Positions 17,335-25,359 of a stretch of DNA of 64,000 bases are shown piece by piece. This DNA comes from Ignavibacteria bacterium. GTDB lineage: Bacteria > Bacteroidota > Ignavibacteria > Kapaibacteriales > Kapaibacteriaceae. The notes beneath the pieces were generated by a model. That model was not told where the DNA came from. It did not search any database and saw only the letters and a list, made by a program, of their open reading frames with translations. The translations under genes and the position numbers were made by a program. The stretch covers positions 671,262 to 735,261 of the forward strand of contig CP054181.1 of the NCBI GenBank assembly GCA_015709655.1. The letters run 5' to 3'. Each line of letters opens with the position of its first letter. The stretch's first letter is position 1.

Positions 17335-18624
17335 GTGATGCGTAGAATCCTTCTGGTATTCAGCATAATGCTCTGCCATGGTGCCAGTACGCTGTCGGCC
17401 CAGGCAGTGCTACCCATTCAGGCACGCCTAAACGAGGTGTGTGCGCTGATCAATGGTCACCTGGACTCTCTTGAGAGTGTTTTCTCCGATGAATTTCTGG
17501 CCAAGGTCCCTCCGGCAGCACTCAAGGCAGGCGTTGCAGGCATTGCCGCACTGTCTGGCAGGTGTATGTCGATTCGTGTAATACCAACCCAGGGTGCGTA
17601 CAGCGTAACTGCCGAAGCGCTAACTGACAGTAACTATACAATTCCGGTGCACATGACCCTTGCCGGCAGTGCGCCGCACAAGATCACAGGTCTGTTTTTA
17701 CGCACACCACAGAAGCAACAATCCTCGTTGCAGGAAGCCGTTGCCGCGTTAGGCAGGATTGGCGGCACCACATCAGTCTGCGTACAAAACCTTACCTCCG
17801 GAACCGTACTTGCAGCAAAGGATACAGGAATTGCTCTGCCTATCGGGTCGGCATTCAAACTCTATGTTTTAGGCACACTCGCTCATCAGATTCGGCATCA
17901 ACGGAAGCGGTGGACAGATATCATTACACTTCAAAGCATGTACATGTCCGAACCATCCGGTTTTCTTCAAACCTGGCCGGTGGGTTCACCGCTCACGCTA
18001 TACTCCGTTGCGGCACTCATGATTAGCAGCAGTGACAACACCGCTACCGACCACTTGTTGTTTAGTCTTGGTCGCGACTCGGTCATGAAGTTTCAGACTG
18101 TCATGGGGAACCGTCACGCAGCCCTGAACAATCCGTTTTTAAGCACCAGGGAAGCCTTCAAGCTGAAGTACACCCGCAACGGTGAACGCGGTCGATTGTA
18201 CGCCGGTGCGAGCACAGCCAACAGGTTTACAATTCTTGACAGTATCTCGGCCAGTACTGACACTATTCATTTTGCTTACGAGCCTGTTATGCCGGATTCT
18301 GTGGAATGGTTTGCCGGAACCGCTGATCTCTGCCGGGCTATGGCATGGTTGCATTCGGTTTCTACCGCTCCCGATCTTTCCCCAATTGCCGACATCCTGT
18401 CAATCAACCCTGGTCTGGATCTTACCAAGGGGGCTTGGAAATATAGTGGGTTTAAGGGTGGCAGCGAGCCTGGCGTTATAAACCTAACCTTGCTTTTGCA
18501 GCGTTCTGATGACCAATGGTTTACGGTGTCCGCAACTATGGTCAACCCCAGGGAGGAAGCAACCACTCAGTTTACGATAGCAGTAAGCAGCATTATCTCA
18601 ACACTTGAAGCTTCCAAAAAGTAA
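17335..18624 (+). CDS. Secreted beta-lactamase-like serine hydrolase
   Basis: This 429-residue protein has a signal peptide (RRILLVFSIMLCHGASTLSAQA) and a C-terminal domain of the class A beta-lactamase/transpeptidase fold. The three active-site elements can be seen in order: SxxK as SAFK (Ser172-Lys175), SDN (residues 233-235 in SSSDNTATDHLL) and a KGG at 374-376 in place of KTG/KSG. The N-terminal 140 residues resemble a DUF3887/Cpl-7-like spacer domain seen ahead of such hydrolases. The natural substrate is unknown; a true antibiotic-resistance role cannot be inferred. GTG at 17335 or ATG at 17338 can serve as start, one base after the leuS stop. Confidence 0.82.
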   Translation: MMRRILLVFSIMLCHGASTLSAQAVLPIQARLNEVCALINGHLDSLESVFSDEFLAKVPPAALKAGVAGIAALSGRCMSIRVIPTQGAYSVTAEALTDSNYTIPVHMTLAGSAPHKITGLFLRTPQKQQSSLQEAVAALGRIGGTTSVCVQNLTSGTVLAAKDTGIALPIGSAFKLYVLGTLAHQIRHQRKRWTDIITLQSMYMSEPSGFLQTWPVGSPLTLYSVAALMISSSDNTATDHLLFSLGRDSVMKFQTVMGNRHAALNNPFLSTREAFKLKYTRNGERGRLYAGASTANRFTILDSISASTDTIHFAYEPVMPDSVEWFAGTADLCRAMAWLHSVSTAPDLSPIADILSINPGLDLTKGAWKYSGFKGGSEPGVINLTLLLQRSDDQWFTVSATMVNPREEATTQFTIAVSSIISTLEASKK

Positions 18625-18654
18625 TCACACCTAACCAAGACCGTATCTTAGAAC

Positions 18655-19614
18655 GTGGCAAACCAACAGCTAAACAGCAAGCCAACGATTGTGTTCATGG
18701 GAACACCGTCCTTTGCCGTGCCTGCCTTACAGGCATTGCACGCTGAATATGGTGTTTCGTGTGTTGTTACCGTACCAGATAAGCCAAGTGGAAGGGGGCT
18801 ACGACTAACGCAGTCAGCAATAAAGGAAAAAAGCACCCACCTGGGCATACACACCATCCTTCAGCCTGAGAAGCTTACTGATCCCGCCTTTATCGAGCAA
18901 TTACAATCCATACATCCTGATATTATTTGCGTCATTGCATTTCGGATATTACCTGCTCGTGTTTACTCCACAGCACGGCTGGGAGCGTTTAACGTACACG
19001 CTTCGCTGCTGCCCAAGTACCGGGGTGCCGCTCCTATCAATCATGCCATCATAAACGGTGAAAAAGAAACCGGCGTCACGTCGTTCCTGCTGAATGACGT
19101 TGTTGATACCGGTAGCATCCTTCACCAAATCCGGTATCCCGTACCACCAGGGTGCACAGCCGGAGAACTCTATGATGCACTTCAGCCTCTGGCGGCACAG
19201 TGTGCCGTTGAAACAACCGGATTACTGCTGGCGGGAACGGCCAAACCACGCGTACAGGAGGAAGTCCTGGCATCTCCCGCCCATAAAGTATTTCGCGAAA
19301 CCTCGCAGATCAGTTGGGAACGCCCTACGCAAACCGTAAGCAACTTTATTCATGGTCTTAGCCCCGTCCCCTGTGCATGGACGCTATGGAACAATCAAAT
19401 ACTAAAAATATTTCGTGTTACGCCGGCCCAAGCCCCCTGCCGTCACGGTGAATGGACTATTCAAAACCGTGAACTCTTTATCGGCTGCAGCGATGGTGCC
19501 GTGCGCATCGACGAGGTACAACTCCCGGGTAAAAAACGAATGAACACTGCCAACATGCTGCTGGGATATCGTGGCGCATCATCCGGTATCTGTACTACCA
19601 AGGTGAATACATGA
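18655..19614 (+). CDS. fmt: Methionyl-tRNA formyltransferase
   Basis: Fmt formylates Met-tRNA(fMet) using 10-formyl-tetrahydrofolate, for initiation of translation. FMGTPSFAVPALQAL is the standard N-terminal strand-loop. The catalytic formyltransferase signature is present as NVHASLLPKYRGAAPINHAII (Asn-His active site), with TGVTSFLLNDVVDTG after it. The C-terminal beta-barrel OB-like domain follows (ISWERPTQTVSNFIHGLSP). The start is GTG at 18655. At 319 residues the length is typical. The stop overlaps the next gene's ATG (ATGA). Confidence 0.95.
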   Translation: MANQQLNSKPTIVFMGTPSFAVPALQALHAEYGVSCVVTVPDKPSGRGLRLTQSAIKEKSTHLGIHTILQPEKLTDPAFIEQLQSIHPDIICVIAFRILPARVYSTARLGAFNVHASLLPKYRGAAPINHAIINGEKETGVTSFLLNDVVDTGSILHQIRYPVPPGCTAGELYDALQPLAAQCAVETTGLLLAGTAKPRVQEEVLASPAHKVFRETSQISWERPTQTVSNFIHGLSPVPCAWTLWNNQILKIFRVTPAQAPCRHGEWTIQNRELFIGCSDGAVRIDEVQLPGKKRMNTANMLLGYRGASSGICTTKVNT

Positions 19615-20369
19615 CAACACTGGCTGAGTTTGTCCGGAATACCGAGTTCTTTGTGATTGCCCATCGTGGTGACAGCGGCCGTGCACCCGAAAACACCCTT
19701 GCTGCCATAACCCTGGCTTTACAGTCCGGTTCGCCCATGATTGAAATTGACGTTCAGGGAACTGCTGACCATTCCCTTGTTGTATTTCACGACTCAGTAT
19801 TAGGCAGAACTACAAATGGTCACGGGCAGATCAGGATGTTCTCAGCTGGTGAAGTACGAGCACTTGACGCCGGCGGATGGTTCAGCCCCGATTTTGCCGG
19901 CGAACGTATTCCCTACCTTACCGAAGCCCTTGACCTGATACAGGGCAATGCCTACCTGAATATCGAGGTAAAATCGCATGCCGGTGATGCGAACACCATA
20001 CTTCACACCCAGCTGCTGCTTCAGGAAATCCGGAAGAGAGACCTGTTCCCGTTTACCATGTTTAGTTCGTTCGATCATGAGTTGCTTTTAGACCTGCGAA
20101 AGGCCGTACCCAACATCATTACGTGTGCGCTGAACGTACCTGCTGACGCCAGGCTACCGTCGGATGTTGTGGCGTCGTGCATGGCAAATTCGTACGGCTG
20201 CTCTGTTCACGAGCTCACCACCATCAAGGCTGAAAACTGCAGCATGCACAGGCTTCCGTGGGGTGCCTATACGGTAAACACACCCGAACAGCTTCAGTAC
20301 GTACGGACGTACGGTTTACATGCAGTTGTAAGCAACCATCCGTCAACACTTTTGCAGTACCTACCCTAA
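19611..20369 (+). CDS. Glycerophosphodiester phosphodiesterase family protein
   Basis: This 252-residue TIM-barrel enzyme is of the GDPD family, which cleaves glycerophosphodiesters to glycerol-3-phosphate and an alcohol. The catalytic and metal-binding signature is complete: IAHRGDSGRAPENT near the N-terminus (His-Arg, then Glu-Asn), IEIDVQGTADHSLVVFHD (Glu/Asp metal ligands and the second His) and LNIEVKS. There is no signal peptide, so it is cytoplasmic. It overlaps fmt by four bases (ATGA). Substrate range is not visible from sequence. Confidence 0.9.
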   Translation: MTTLAEFVRNTEFFVIAHRGDSGRAPENTLAAITLALQSGSPMIEIDVQGTADHSLVVFHDSVLGRTTNGHGQIRMFSAGEVRALDAGGWFSPDFAGERIPYLTEALDLIQGNAYLNIEVKSHAGDANTILHTQLLLQEIRKRDLFPFTMFSSFDHELLLDLRKAVPNIITCALNVPADARLPSDVVASCMANSYGCSVHELTTIKAENCSMHRLPWGAYTVNTPEQLQYVRTYGLHAVVSNHPSTLLQYLP

Positions 20370-20375
20370 ACAAAG

Positions 20376-20648
20376 ATGGACCCCACAATTATCGGTCTGA
20401 TTGCAGGCACCTGCTCTACATTTGCATTAGCCCCACAGGCATGGAAGGTGTACAAGACAGGTCTTGTTTCGCAGTTAAGTTTAAAAACACTGATACTCAT
20501 GGTAGCCGGTGTTCTACTCTGGCTTACCTATGGTATCCTTGTGGCTGACATCAGCATCCTCTGGGCAAACGGCGTAGCCTCTTTCTTTGTTTCGTACCTT
20601 TTTCTTGCTAAAATGCGGGATATACGAAGGAATCGACACAGTAAATAG
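20376..20648 (+). CDS. SemiSWEET-type sugar transporter (PQ-loop protein)
   Basis: This 90-residue membrane protein has three transmembrane helices, the unit of SemiSWEET transporters, which dimerise to move mono- or disaccharides down their gradient. Helix 1 carries the PQ motif (FALAPQAWKVYKTG), followed by SLKTLILMVAGVLLWLTYGIL and a third helix (ILWANGVASFFVSYLFLAKM) with the conserved Asn. The length and helix pattern match the MtN3/saliva SemiSWEET family closely. It starts six bases after the phosphodiesterase gene, so it lies in the same operon. Substrate cannot be told. Confidence 0.88.
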   Translation: MDPTIIGLIAGTCSTFALAPQAWKVYKTGLVSQLSLKTLILMVAGVLLWLTYGILVADISILWANGVASFFVSYLFLAKMRDIRRNRHSK

Positions 20649-20671
20649 TATCATTTTTTAATGGCAATGCT

Positions 20672-21370
20672 ATGGCACATGTTGGCGTATTATTAAGCGG
20701 ATGCGGTGTATTTGACGGATCGGAAATCCAGGAAAGCGTCTTTGTACTGTATCATCTGGCCCGACACGGGTTTTTGGTTTCGTATTACGCACCGGACGTA
20801 AACCAGATGCACGTTCTGAACCATATTACCGGAGCCGAACAGCACGAAACCCGGAATGTAATGGTTGAATCGGCACGAATCACCCGGGGCACCATCTCTC
20901 CCGTTAGCGAGTTTGACGCCGATCGAATGGACGCCCTTGTGCTACCCGGTGGCTTTGGAACGGCCAAGAATCACACCAATTGGGCAGTTAGCGGTGACGG
21001 TGGTACTATCAGGCCCGATGTGCAAAACGCTGTTGTGCACATGGTGAAGCGTTCAAAGCCGGTTGTTGCGCTGTGCATGGCTCCAACCACGGTTGCAAAG
21101 GCTTTAGAAGGCAGCGGTATCAAGGCCCGACTTACAGTTGGCACGCCGCAAGAGCCTTCGCCCTACGATATTGCCGGAATTTCCGACGGTATTACGCACC
21201 TTGGCTGTGTTGCCGAGTACAAAGGGATCACCGAGATCAGTATTGATACCGAGAATAAAATTATCTGTGCGCCCTGCTACATGATGGAAGCCGGTATCAC
21301 CGAGATTTTCAGCAACGTTGAGCAGGCCATTAACGCCCTTGCCGAAATGCTGGGAGAAAATCCGGGATGA
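20672..21370 (+). CDS. elbB: ElbB-type DJ-1/PfpI glyoxalase-like protein
   Basis: This 232-residue protein is of the DJ-1/ThiJ/PfpI superfamily, ElbB subgroup. GVLLSGCGVFDGSEIQESV is the ElbB-typical N-terminus. The nucleophilic-elbow Cys lies in KPVVALCMAPT, and LVLPGGFGTAKN carries the conserved glycine turn. ElbB homologues have glyoxalase activity in vitro and were linked to isoprenoid biosynthesis by genetics; the true cellular role is unsettled. It overlaps the next gene by four bases (ATGA). Confidence 0.9.
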   Translation: MAHVGVLLSGCGVFDGSEIQESVFVLYHLARHGFLVSYYAPDVNQMHVLNHITGAEQHETRNVMVESARITRGTISPVSEFDADRMDALVLPGGFGTAKNHTNWAVSGDGGTIRPDVQNAVVHMVKRSKPVVALCMAPTTVAKALEGSGIKARLTVGTPQEPSPYDIAGISDGITHLGCVAEYKGITEISIDTENKIICAPCYMMEAGITEIFSNVEQAINALAEMLGENPG

Positions 21371-21831
21371 ACCCGCCGGTATCACTGCCTGCCCTGATTT
21401 TCCCGTCGTTTGAAATCAAGATCGACACTTCGCAGGAATATACTAAGATTTTTGATGAAGTGCGGAAGAAGTACGTGAAGCTCACATCAGAAGAATGGGT
21501 ACGCCAGCATTGTATTCACTGGCTTGTCTCAAAAGGATATCCTGTGGGACGCTGCAGTGTGGAGCGTACGCTCCCTTCGGCCGAGTTGCGATATGATGTG
21601 TTATGGATGGATGCGTATCTGAACCCATTCCTGCTCATTGAATGTAAATCACCCTCAGTAACCATCACCCACGAAACGCTGCGTCAGAGCGCATGGTATA
21701 ACCTCACGCTGAAAGCCCCGTACATCCTGTTAACAAACGGGCTGACGGCGTACTGTGCCCGGGTTCCCGAACAGGGCACACTTACCATGTTGTCCGACGC
21801 ACCCGACTATCCACACCTCACACAAGAATGA
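21367..21831 (+). CDS. HsdR N-terminal domain-like protein (orphan)
   Basis: This 154-residue protein resembles the N-terminal nuclease-like domain of type I restriction R subunits (HSDR_N), found alone in many Bacteroidota. The restriction-endonuclease-fold core is visible: EEWVRQHCIHWLVSKGYP, then RYDVLWMD (Asp) and FLLIECKSPSV, which is the E-x-K of the PD-(D/E)xK motif. No helicase domain, methylase or specificity subunit is nearby, so it is not part of a restriction system here. It overlaps elbB and pyrC by four bases each. The family's role as a free-standing protein is unknown; nuclease activity is only inferred from the preserved core. Confidence 0.8.
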   Translation: MNPPVSLPALIFPSFEIKIDTSQEYTKIFDEVRKKYVKLTSEEWVRQHCIHWLVSKGYPVGRCSVERTLPSAELRYDVLWMDAYLNPFLLIECKSPSVTITHETLRQSAWYNLTLKAPYILLTNGLTAYCARVPEQGTLTMLSDAPDYPHLTQE

Positions 21832-22835
21832 ATACCATTACCCTGCATTCTCCGCTTGACATGCACGTGCACTTCCGGCAGGCCGACATGTTGCGTTTGG
21901 TAGCACCTCAAACGGCGCAGTTTTTTGCTGGTGCCGTCGTGATGCCCAACCTTGTACCACCAGTCACCAGCATCGAGGCGCTAAATAATTATACGATCGA
22001 GGTACAAGATGCCGTTAGCCCCTATCCCTTCACACCGTATATGACGCTGTTTTTCAGGGATTACACCCAGGCTGAACTGGAAGAAGCACGCAACATGATC
22101 ATCGGTATCAAGCTCTACCCCGCCGGGGCAACTACAAACAGCGAAGCTGGTGTTCGGGAAATTACTGCAATGGACGCTACGTTTAGGACAATGCAGGACC
22201 TGGACATCCCGCTTCTGGTCCATGGCGAAACGCACGGATTTGTAATGGACCGTGAGCGTGAGTTTGGCGATATCTACCGGTATTTGGCACGAACATATCC
22301 ACGGCTTCGCATTATCATGGAGCACATTACCACGCGCGACTCCGTGATGCTCCTGGACGAGTACGAAAACCTGTACGCAACCATCACAGTGCATCATCTT
22401 CTGATCACGCTTGACGATGTGGTTGGTGGTCTGATGAACCCTCATTTATTCTGCAAGCCTATAGCCAAGAAACCGGAGGACCGTGACGCTCTGCTCCAGG
22501 CAGCATTGGATGCCCACCCCAAGGTGATGTTTGGCTCAGACAGCGCTCCCCACCCGCGCCGAAGCAAGGAAAGCCCCGGATGCGCGGCAGGGGTCTTTAC
22601 CGCACCGATTGCCCTACCTCTGCTGGCATCGCTGTTTCATAAGCACGGAGCAGCATCCAACCTACAGGCATTTGTAAGCAATAACGCACAAACAATATAT
22701 CGTATTACGCCACCCGCCACAACGATTACACTGGCAGAAAAGGCGATTACCATTCCCAAACACAGCGGAACAGTAATTCCAATGTGGGCAGGAAAGAAAC
22801 TTGACTGGTCAGTAGCTCAAAGTGTGGTGATCTGA
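21828..22835 (+). CDS. pyrC: Dihydroorotase, class II
   Basis: This zinc amidohydrolase interconverts carbamoyl-aspartate and dihydroorotate in pyrimidine synthesis. The metal-binding DMHVHFR (HxH plus substrate-binding Arg) is at residues 11-17. The carbamylated Lys is in IIGIKLYPAGATTNS, with further ligands in LLVHGE and IMEHITT. GSDSAPHPRRSKE near residue 240 contains the catalytic Asp. The 335-residue length and the TTNS and SDSAPH motifs fit the class II (E. coli-like) type. It ends the long plus-strand run, with a gap of four bases to the convergent SPFH gene. Confidence 0.94.
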   Translation: MNTITLHSPLDMHVHFRQADMLRLVAPQTAQFFAGAVVMPNLVPPVTSIEALNNYTIEVQDAVSPYPFTPYMTLFFRDYTQAELEEARNMIIGIKLYPAGATTNSEAGVREITAMDATFRTMQDLDIPLLVHGETHGFVMDREREFGDIYRYLARTYPRLRIIMEHITTRDSVMLLDEYENLYATITVHHLLITLDDVVGGLMNPHLFCKPIAKKPEDRDALLQAALDAHPKVMFGSDSAPHPRRSKESPGCAAGVFTAPIALPLLASLFHKHGAASNLQAFVSNNAQTIYRITPPATTITLAEKAITIPKHSGTVIPMWAGKKLDWSVAQSVVI

Positions 22836-22839
22836 CATT

Positions 22840-23835
22840 CTACGATTGTTTAGTAACGTTCCACAATTCCTTCATCGAGCCAAGCGAGCCCATCACCCCT
22901 GAGGCTTCGTACGGCATAAAGACAACTTTATTACCGCCGGCTGCCATTTCCTTAATCGCATCGATATACCGGACGGCAATAAGGTACGACGTGGGGTCGC
23001 CCTTTAAGTTAGCCACGGCTTCCGCAATTTTCCGAATTGCCTCAGCCTCGGCTTCTGCAACCGCAATTCGTGCTTCAGCTTCTCCCTCGGCATTTAATAT
23101 TTGTGATTTCTTTTGTCCTTCAGCATAATTGATCTGTGATTCGCGTTTACCCTCTGACTCAAGGATAGCACTCCGTTTCTCGGCCTCGGCTGTAAGGATT
23201 GTTGCACGCCGGTCGCGCTCGGCACGCATTTGCTTCTCCATTGCTTCCTGGATATCGCGAGGAGGAATAATATCCTGAAGTTCTACGCGATTAATCTTGG
23301 CACCCCACTTATGTGATGCCTCATCAAGGATTACCCGGAGTTTTGCATTAATCGTGTCGCGAGATGTTAGCGTCTCATCCAAATCAAGCTCGCCAATCAC
23401 GTTACGCAGCGTGGTTTGGGTAAGTTTTTGAATCGCATCGGGAAGGTTGCTGATTTCGTACACCACCTTCATGGGGTCAGCTACCTGAAAGTACAGCAGT
23501 GCATTAATTTCAATGGTAACGTTGTCACTTGTAATCACGCCCTGACGCGGGAAGTCGTACACAGTTTCACGCAGGTCAATACGTTTTGTGGTTGAATGCG
23601 TGTACACGTTCTGACCGCGTGGATCGCTGCGCACAAAACGCCAGTCAATACTGCGTGGTTTATCAAGAATGGGTATCACCACATGAATGCCACTGTCAAG
23701 GATCTTGTGAAATTTCCCCAAGCGTTCAATAATCATAACTTCAGCCTGCCGTACGATGATAATCCCTTTTATGAGGAGAATCATCACAAATAGGGCGAGC
23801 ATAAAGAATAAGAAGACTGCTGCTTCTGCGGCCAT
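22840..23835 (-). CDS. SPFH/stomatin-like protein (paraslipin, QmcA type)
   Basis: This 331-residue protein has an N-terminal membrane anchor (VFLFFMLALFVMILLIKGIIIV), then the SPFH/band 7 domain (IIERLGKFHKILDSGIHVVIPILDK, LRETVYDFPRQGVITSDNVTIEI, LTQTTLRNVIGELDLDETLTSR). An alanine/glutamate-rich coiled coil follows (ILTAEAEKRSAILESEGKRE...). The C-terminal GDPTSYLIAVRYIDAIKEMA is typical of bacterial slipins. Such proteins assemble ring-like membrane scaffolds and are usually paired with NfeD, as here (next upstream gene). An AAAGG ribosome binding site precedes the ATG. Confidence 0.93.
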   Translation of the reverse strand: MAAEAAVFLFFMLALFVMILLIKGIIIVRQAEVMIIERLGKFHKILDSGIHVVIPILDKPRSIDWRFVRSDPRGQNVYTHSTTKRIDLRETVYDFPRQGVITSDNVTIEINALLYFQVADPMKVVYEISNLPDAIQKLTQTTLRNVIGELDLDETLTSRDTINAKLRVILDEASHKWGAKINRVELQDIIPPRDIQEAMEKQMRAERDRRATILTAEAEKRSAILESEGKRESQINYAEGQKKSQILNAEGEAEARIAVAEAEAEAIRKIAEAVANLKGDPTSYLIAVRYIDAIKEMAAGGNKVVFMPYEASGVMGSLGSMKELWNVTKQS

Positions 23836-23884
23836 ACAACTACCTTTTAATAAAAGTGAATAATCGAAAGGGGCTTTGAACCGG

Positions 23885-24322
23885 TTATCCGGAACGTCGG
23901 ACTACCAAAATAGAAGAATCTACGCGCTCAATCACAATAGGGGTGCCGTCAGGAATTTCTTGTTCGTCAGCTGATACCGCCAGCCAGCTGTCGGCATCAA
24001 CCTGAACCCTACCGCGCCCGATACCGGCCGGTATTGTTTCGGTAACGAAGGCCTCCCGGCCAACAAGGGCATCTACTCCGGTAGGGATACCCTTTCCGCC
24101 ATCCTTAATCGTGCGTAGCAGTAGGGGGCGCACAGTTACAAACGAAACCAGACCGGCCACCGCAAAGGCAATGAACTGCCAGGCAAGGTCTGCTCCCAGC
24201 CAGCCGGCAATAGCAGCGGCCATTGCGGCAACACCGATATTAGCAAGCACAAATCCCGGAGTAAAAATCTCCAGGATGAAAAGGATAATTGCAACTACAA
24301 GCCAGATCTGAGGGTAGGTCAT
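23885..24322 (-). CDS. NfeD-family membrane protein
   Basis: This 145-residue protein has three or four predicted transmembrane helices (QIWLVVAIILFILEIFTPGFV, IGVAAMAAAIAGWL, WQFIAFAVAGLVSFV). A C-terminal soluble OB-fold domain follows (GVDALVGREAFVTETIPAGIGRGRVQVDADSWLAVS...GTPIVIERVDSSILVVRR). This is the short NfeD form without a ClpP-class protease domain. NfeD partners stomatin-like proteins, and the stomatin gene is directly downstream on the same strand, so the two probably act as one membrane complex. Confidence 0.93.
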   Translation of the reverse strand: MTYPQIWLVVAIILFILEIFTPGFVLANIGVAAMAAAIAGWLGADLAWQFIAFAVAGLVSFVTVRPLLLRTIKDGGKGIPTGVDALVGREAFVTETIPAGIGRGRVQVDADSWLAVSADEQEIPDGTPIVIERVDSSILVVRRSG

Positions 24323-24324
24323 TG

Positions 24325-25359
24325 TTACTGCCTGTATATGAGAAATGCCTCGGAATTAAGCCCCTGCCGACAGAGGAATTCAGCAAAAAGACGTTTATAG
24401 TTTTGCACTCCCGGCGCAAGTACCGTGGCGCGTTCAAAAGCTATGTATGCATTATAGACAAGCCCCATTGATTCAAATACCGATGCCTGAACAACTTCGC
24501 TGATGGCACTCTGATCACTGCCACACTCGTTCCTGACGTCCTCGATTGCAGCAGTAATTTGGTCGGCTTCGTCCTTAGGGGCAAGGTATAATGCGTACTC
24601 ATCTGACCGAAAGCCCGGATTTGCGGAATCTTCTACGTGCCAGTAGTACACTGCTCCCGGAACAAAACCCGCCTGGGTCACACTGAGCCGCGATGCTGTA
24701 TCGGTCACCACCCTGTCAATAATGGTACGGTCCTTGGTATCACTAACAACAACACGGTAGCTACCGCAGCTTGGTGCCCGGTGCCACCACATCTGCAACG
24801 TATCGGTTATCAGCCGTGTGTTCCGTGGCATGATCACGCACAGCAAACTTCCTGAGGAAATTTCCCTGTCCTGAACTGCTGCAAGAGCGGTAAGTTCACC
24901 AGGTGCACCCACAATGCTCAAAATACTGTCAACGGCATTGACATCATCACCGGCAGCCCGCTCCACACTACCTGTTGTTTGCATCTTAGAGCGATGCGCC
25001 TCTTTAAACGATACTGGTTCACTGACCTCGGTGAGTTCATCCATTACATAGGCAACGAACTTGTTGGTAACAGATCCTGTTTTTTTCAGGGCAGCCTTGT
25101 TAAGGTCGGCAAGGTTATACGAGCCTGGTTTTGCAAGCTCAATAACCTTTCCGTTGGTGTGAGCCAGGCTAACGTATCCCTGTTTGGGGACGGTAATTGA
25201 GCCGCTCGTTTTCAGCCTGCTGCCAATCTGAACACCTGCACCACCAACAGTTACTGTACCACGCAGTGCAAGAATTTTAAAACTGCCTTGAGCCATGCAG
25301 TGCATCACGCAGCCGGCAGCAAGAACACTATACACGATAAAACGAAGTAATCCGGTCAT
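24325..25359 (-). CDS. Secreted FecR-like protein
   Basis: This 344-residue protein has a signal peptide (residues 1-24, ending CMAQ), then a FecR-like beta domain (ILALRGTVTVGGAGVQIGSRLKTSG, GYVSLAHTNGKVIELAKPGSYNL). A linker and a second beta-sandwich resembling a DUF928/fibronectin-like module follow (YRVVVSDTKDRTIIDRVV, YYWHVEDSANPGF). The end is alpha-helical and TPR-like (VVQASVFESMGLVYNAYIAFERATVLAPGVQNYKRLFAEFL). It is predicted to be periplasmic. Its start overlaps the end of the CHASE2 gene by four bases, so they are produced together and may interact. I do not recognise a named function. Confidence 0.72.
   Translation of the reverse strand: MTGLLRFIVYSVLAAGCVMHCMAQGSFKILALRGTVTVGGAGVQIGSRLKTSGSITVPKQGYVSLAHTNGKVIELAKPGSYNLADLNKAALKKTGSVTNKFVAYVMDELTEVSEPVSFKEAHRSKMQTTGSVERAAGDDVNAVDSILSIVGAPGELTALAAVQDREISSGSLLCVIMPRNTRLITDTLQMWWHRAPSCGSYRVVVSDTKDRTIIDRVVTDTASRLSVTQAGFVPGAVYYWHVEDSANPGFRSDEYALYLAPKDEADQITAAIEDVRNECGSDQSAISEVVQASVFESMGLVYNAYIAFERATVLAPGVQNYKRLFAEFLCRQGLNSEAFLIYRQ

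Noticed and set aside
17335..18624. Possible antibiotic-resistance beta-lactamase
   Set aside because: The active-site triad fits the wider serine hydrolase superfamily, but the N-terminal spacer domain, KGG motif and housekeeping context do not support a resistance enzyme.
21367..21831. Restriction-modification system
   Set aside because: Only an HsdR-N-like domain is present; no helicase, methylase or specificity subunit is nearby.
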